Assembly (NCBI RefSeq): GCF_000003815.2
Contig: NC_049996.1
Coordinates: 10,936,838-11,000,837, forward strand
Origin: Branchiostoma floridae
Taxonomy: Eukaryota > Chordata > Leptocardii > Amphioxiformes > Branchiostomatidae
DNA length: 64,000 bases
Direction: 5' to 3'
Shown here: positions 62,601 through 64,000 of the stretch, in pieces
Layout: each line of letters opens with the position of its first letter
Position numbering within the stretch: the first letter of the stretch is position 1
Translations under genes and position numbers: made by a program
The notes under the pieces: generated by a model
What the model was told of the DNA's origin: nothing
The model's input: the letters and a program-made list of their open reading frames with translations, nothing else
The model's database searches: none

Positions 62601-63981
62601 GAAAACACTCATAAGATTGGTAAAACCTTTTGAATCAGCATTACCACCTACAGAAGCTGTTGAACATTGAACAAACTTGTATCCTCCATACATCATACAA
62701 AGCCCATACACTGAAAGGTGCCCTCTGTGCTGATTTTTTACTGCCTGTTTCAAGCCCCCCTCTCCCCCATATTTTCCAGGGGGTGTATAAGAGAGCTTTG
62801 CAGGGCAATGCTAGTGCAGCACAGGCAGAAATATTTGGACTTATAGTGGAACCATTGGCTGGTGCAGGAGTGAAAATAATAGAACGGTGAGGACAACAAT
62901 GGACTTTTGAATGGATTTTGGTGGCCTTTTTTTTCTTTTTCAGAAAGACCAAAAACTACAGTTATTTAAAGACAAGGCAAGAAGGGCTCTTTGGAAATAT
63001 TGAGCTGAAAATACAGGAAACTGCAAAAAATAGGTTTTGCAAAATGTAATTAAAGAAAGGACAGATTCTGATTGGAAAAAAAATTGCTTGAAGTTTGAAC
63101 TAACAGTTACTTTAATAGTTGACCTTCATTTTGTGGTATAAATGTCTCGCATATACTCTTTCCTCTTGGCCCCAATCCTTACTGGTCTACCATTATATGT
63201 AATGTTGATCTAAGATAAATGATAATATTAGCAATATATGAAGCAATAATTGAAGCAAAGATAGTAGGAAAGGGATCTATCTTACCTCAGGCTGTCTCTA
63301 TATCAATGTTGTTTGTGTTGCACCCATCAGAAAGATGTCAGCTCAGACCGGCTCTCTGCTCCAGCCTTCACCTAAAGGTCAGGAGCTGTTAAACAGGGTC
63401 AGGGCTTTCCTGGAGCAACATGTGGCACCAGCATTTAAGGTATGTGCAGCTCTGTATCAATCAATGTAATGTTGTGCCCATGTATACAGATAGCAGTGGA
63501 ATTGTGGTAGCATTGTAATAGATTTACTCACAGTGACTTCCAAATGCACATAGTTCTAGTCCAACCTGTACAAGTGACCACCTCTACATAAGGTCCACCT
63601 GGCCAATATCACCACTTTTTGGACAGATCCCTTTGTTGATTCTTCCCATGGACACAAGTATTAAGAATCTTGTCTTAAGTAACCTGTCCACATAGACCAT
63701 GAGAGGTGTTCTTGTGTAGGTTTTTTCATTTTTAAATGTAATTTCTATCCCTTTCCTTGTCTCTTGTTCTTACTCTCCCCTTCTCTCTTACTCTCATCCG
63801 TCACTCTCTCATCTCTCATCCTCCCGCATGCACTCTCTCTCCCTTTCTATTTTTCTGTGTAATACAGAGCAAAAAAAACAACTGAAAACTTACCATTGTG
63901 TGCTTTGTTTTGTGGCAGACTTATGAAGAACAAGTTGCCAAGAACAGATGGGGTGCCCCTCCCATTGTGGATGAAATAAGG
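56542..63981 (+). CDS. ACAD11: ACAD11-like acyl-CoA dehydrogenase (3'-partial)
   Basis: ACAD10/11-family protein: an N-terminal aminoglycoside-phosphotransferase (APH)-like kinase domain followed by an acyl-CoA dehydrogenase. Recent work assigns the vertebrate enzymes to 4-hydroxyacid catabolism through 4-phospho-acyl-CoA. Exons: 56542-56666, 57340-57439, 57975-58100, 58440-58601, 59065-59229, 59688-59823, 60245-60390, then either 60970-61076 or 62780-62886, then 63331-63439 and 63919-63981. Seen: FGQSNPTFYLKKG, VMRKKPPG, the catalytic loop HGDYKLDN and the metal-binding VLDWELCTLGDPLTDLAY. No HAD-like domain precedes, so the layout is ACAD11-like and not ACAD10-like. The start ATG at 56542 (CAACATGGCG) is favoured over an in-frame ATG at 56422. 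The dehydrogenase core lies beyond the window. Confidence 0.92.
56667..57339 (+). other. ACAD11-like introns, small
   Basis: Intron 1. Nothing recognised inside. Intron 2 (57440-57974) holds two diverged direct copies of GCTATGTA(T/C)CCC...CCAACATTCA (57704 and 57833). Confidence 0.6.
57340..57439 (+). CDS. ACAD11: ACAD11-like exon 2
   Basis: Encodes FGQSNPTFYLKKGQTDYVMR and KKPPGRLLKGAHM, the nucleotide-binding N-lobe. Acceptor ACTTCAG, donor GTACAG. Confidence 0.95.
57975..58100 (+). CDS. ACAD11: ACAD11-like exon 3
   Basis: Encodes VEREYRIIAALHSVGFPVPC and SDTNVIGTEFYIMEHVK. 126 bp, phase 0. Acceptor TTAAG is short of pyrimidines but protein and phase fit. Donor GTAAGT. Confidence 0.94.
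58440..58601 (+). CDS. ACAD11: ACAD11-like exon 4
   Basis: Encodes GRVFRDVSLNELPAEERTAV, then MAETLAQLHSVDWRKLKLHD and GNYCKRQ. 162 bp, phase 0. Donor GTAATA. Confidence 0.95.
58755..58990 (-). mobile_element. tRNA-derived SINE in ACAD11-like intron 4
   Basis: On the minus strand: B-box-like ACGGGTTTGATTCCCAGGGC, then a body ending CTTGGGAAAGGCACTTTCC. The tail motif AAAGGCACTT also occurs in the NSF-intron SINE at 4535-4665. Confidence 0.55.
59065..59229 (+). CDS. ACAD11: ACAD11-like exon 5, kinase catalytic loop
   Basis: Encodes LSTWTRQYQAAATGDIPAMN and TIVHGDYKLDNVIFHPTQ, with the HGD...N motif of APH-type kinases. Acceptor CCTCTAG, donor GTACGT. Confidence 0.97.
59330..59435 (-). mobile_element. 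SINE-like repeat in ACAD11-like intron 5
   Basis: Contains GAAATTGAACCCGGGC and GGTGCTTGAACCCCACTGG, the same pair of blocks as at 10795-10920. Confidence 0.5.
59688..59823 (+). CDS. ACAD11: ACAD11-like exon 6
   Basis: Encodes PRVIAVLDWELCTLGDPLTD and LAYLCQPYNWPEDLPQ. The DWE Asp is the metal ligand equivalent to kinase DFG. Acceptor TTCTGCAG, donor GTATGC. Confidence 0.96.
60245..60390 (+). CDS. ACAD11: ACAD11-like exon 7
   Basis: Encodes DRITEVAGIPSQDQFVQRYC and DNWEFYLALSFFKGASICQ. Acceptor ACTTTAG, donor GTAAGG, exit phase 0. Confidence 0.95.
60970..61076 (+). CDS. ACAD11: ACAD11-like exon 8a (mutually exclusive with 8b)
   Basis: Encodes GVYARALQGNASSDMAHAVG and VLVEPRARTGLEIALR. 107 bp, entry phase 0, exit phase 2. 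Acceptor CCACCAG, donor GTTAGT. About 20 of 36 residues are identical to exon 8b. It forms the last helices of the APH-like domain. Confidence 0.88.
61077..62779 (+). other. Intron between alternative exons 8a and 8b
   Basis: 1.7 kb with a (CAA)n run near 61597-61611. No exon seen. Competing intronic sequences that enforce the exclusive choice could lie here, but none is evident by eye. Confidence 0.6.
62780..62886 (+). CDS. ACAD11: ACAD11-like exon 8b (mutually exclusive with 8a)
   Basis: Encodes GVYKRALQGNASAAQAEIFG and LIVEPLAGAGVKIIER. 107 bp with the same phases as 8a. Acceptor TTTTCCAG, donor GTGAGG. Its second half (IVEPLAGAG) is closer to human ACAD11 (IVQPLAETG) than 8a is. Splicing 8a to 8b would shift the frame and meet a TAG within 8b. 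Confidence 0.9.
63331..63439 (+). CDS. ACAD11: ACAD11-like exon 9, linker to dehydrogenase
   Basis: Encodes KMSAQTGSLLQPSPKGQELL and RVRAFLEQHVAPAFK. Entry phase 2 fits either 8a or 8b. Acceptor ACCCATCAG, donor GTATGT. Confidence 0.92.
63919..63981 (+). CDS. ACAD11: ACAD11-like exon 10, start of ACAD N-terminal domain
   Basis: Encodes TYEEQVAKNRWGAPPIVDEI and R. 63 bp, phase 0. Acceptor GTGGCAG, donor GTAAGT. Matches the RW-x-PP-ID region ahead of the dehydrogenase core. Confidence 0.9.
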
Positions 63982-64000
63982 GTAAGTTGTCCTAACTTCC

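Overview
This is eukaryotic DNA. The genes are split into many short exons with GT/AG introns, and the spaces between exons are filled with tRNA-derived SINEs, MITEs and minisatellites. Protein similarity (a chordate-type Wnt3, an animal NSF, an ACAD10/11-family dehydrogenase), intron sizes and the repeat families point to an invertebrate deuterostome, most likely an amphioxus (Branchiostoma). The species is an inference.

Layout. (1) 1-13075, + strand: the 3' two thirds of NSF, the SNARE-disassembling AAA+ ATPase, from the start of the D1 ATPase domain to the C-terminus in 17 exons. The N-domain lies upstream of the window. (2) 13076-17134: convergent 3' flanks of two genes. (3) 17135-46929, - strand: a complete Wnt3 gene in six exons. 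Exon 1, with the signal peptide, lies 24.4 kb away from exon 2. Intron 1 (22417-46837) holds many repeats and a homeodomain-site-rich candidate enhancer near 28.6-28.85 kb. (4) 46930-56541: Wnt3 promoter region and a gene-poor interval. (5) 56542-63981, + strand: the first exons of an ACAD11-like gene (aminoglycoside-phosphotransferase-like kinase domain, then the start of the acyl-CoA dehydrogenase part), cut off by the window end.

Most notable points. NSF and Wnt3 lie tail to tail, as in human 17q21. The ACAD11-like gene has two homologous 107-bp exons whose phase makes them mutually exclusive. Wnt3 exon 4 needs two single-base corrections to stay in frame. A 45-bp minisatellite in Wnt3 intron 2 appears to be made of copies of the exon 2 splice-donor junction. 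Short palindromic elements with arms such as CAAGGAGGTT recur across the window.

The genes are not a pathway. NSF acts in membrane fusion, Wnt3 is a secreted signal, and the ACAD11-like protein acts in fatty-acid catabolism. The linkage of NSF and Wnt3 is of evolutionary interest, not biochemical. Exon boundaries were derived by hand. For NSF and the ACAD11-like gene every junction was checked for reading phase and all agree. For Wnt3 all agree except through exon 4.
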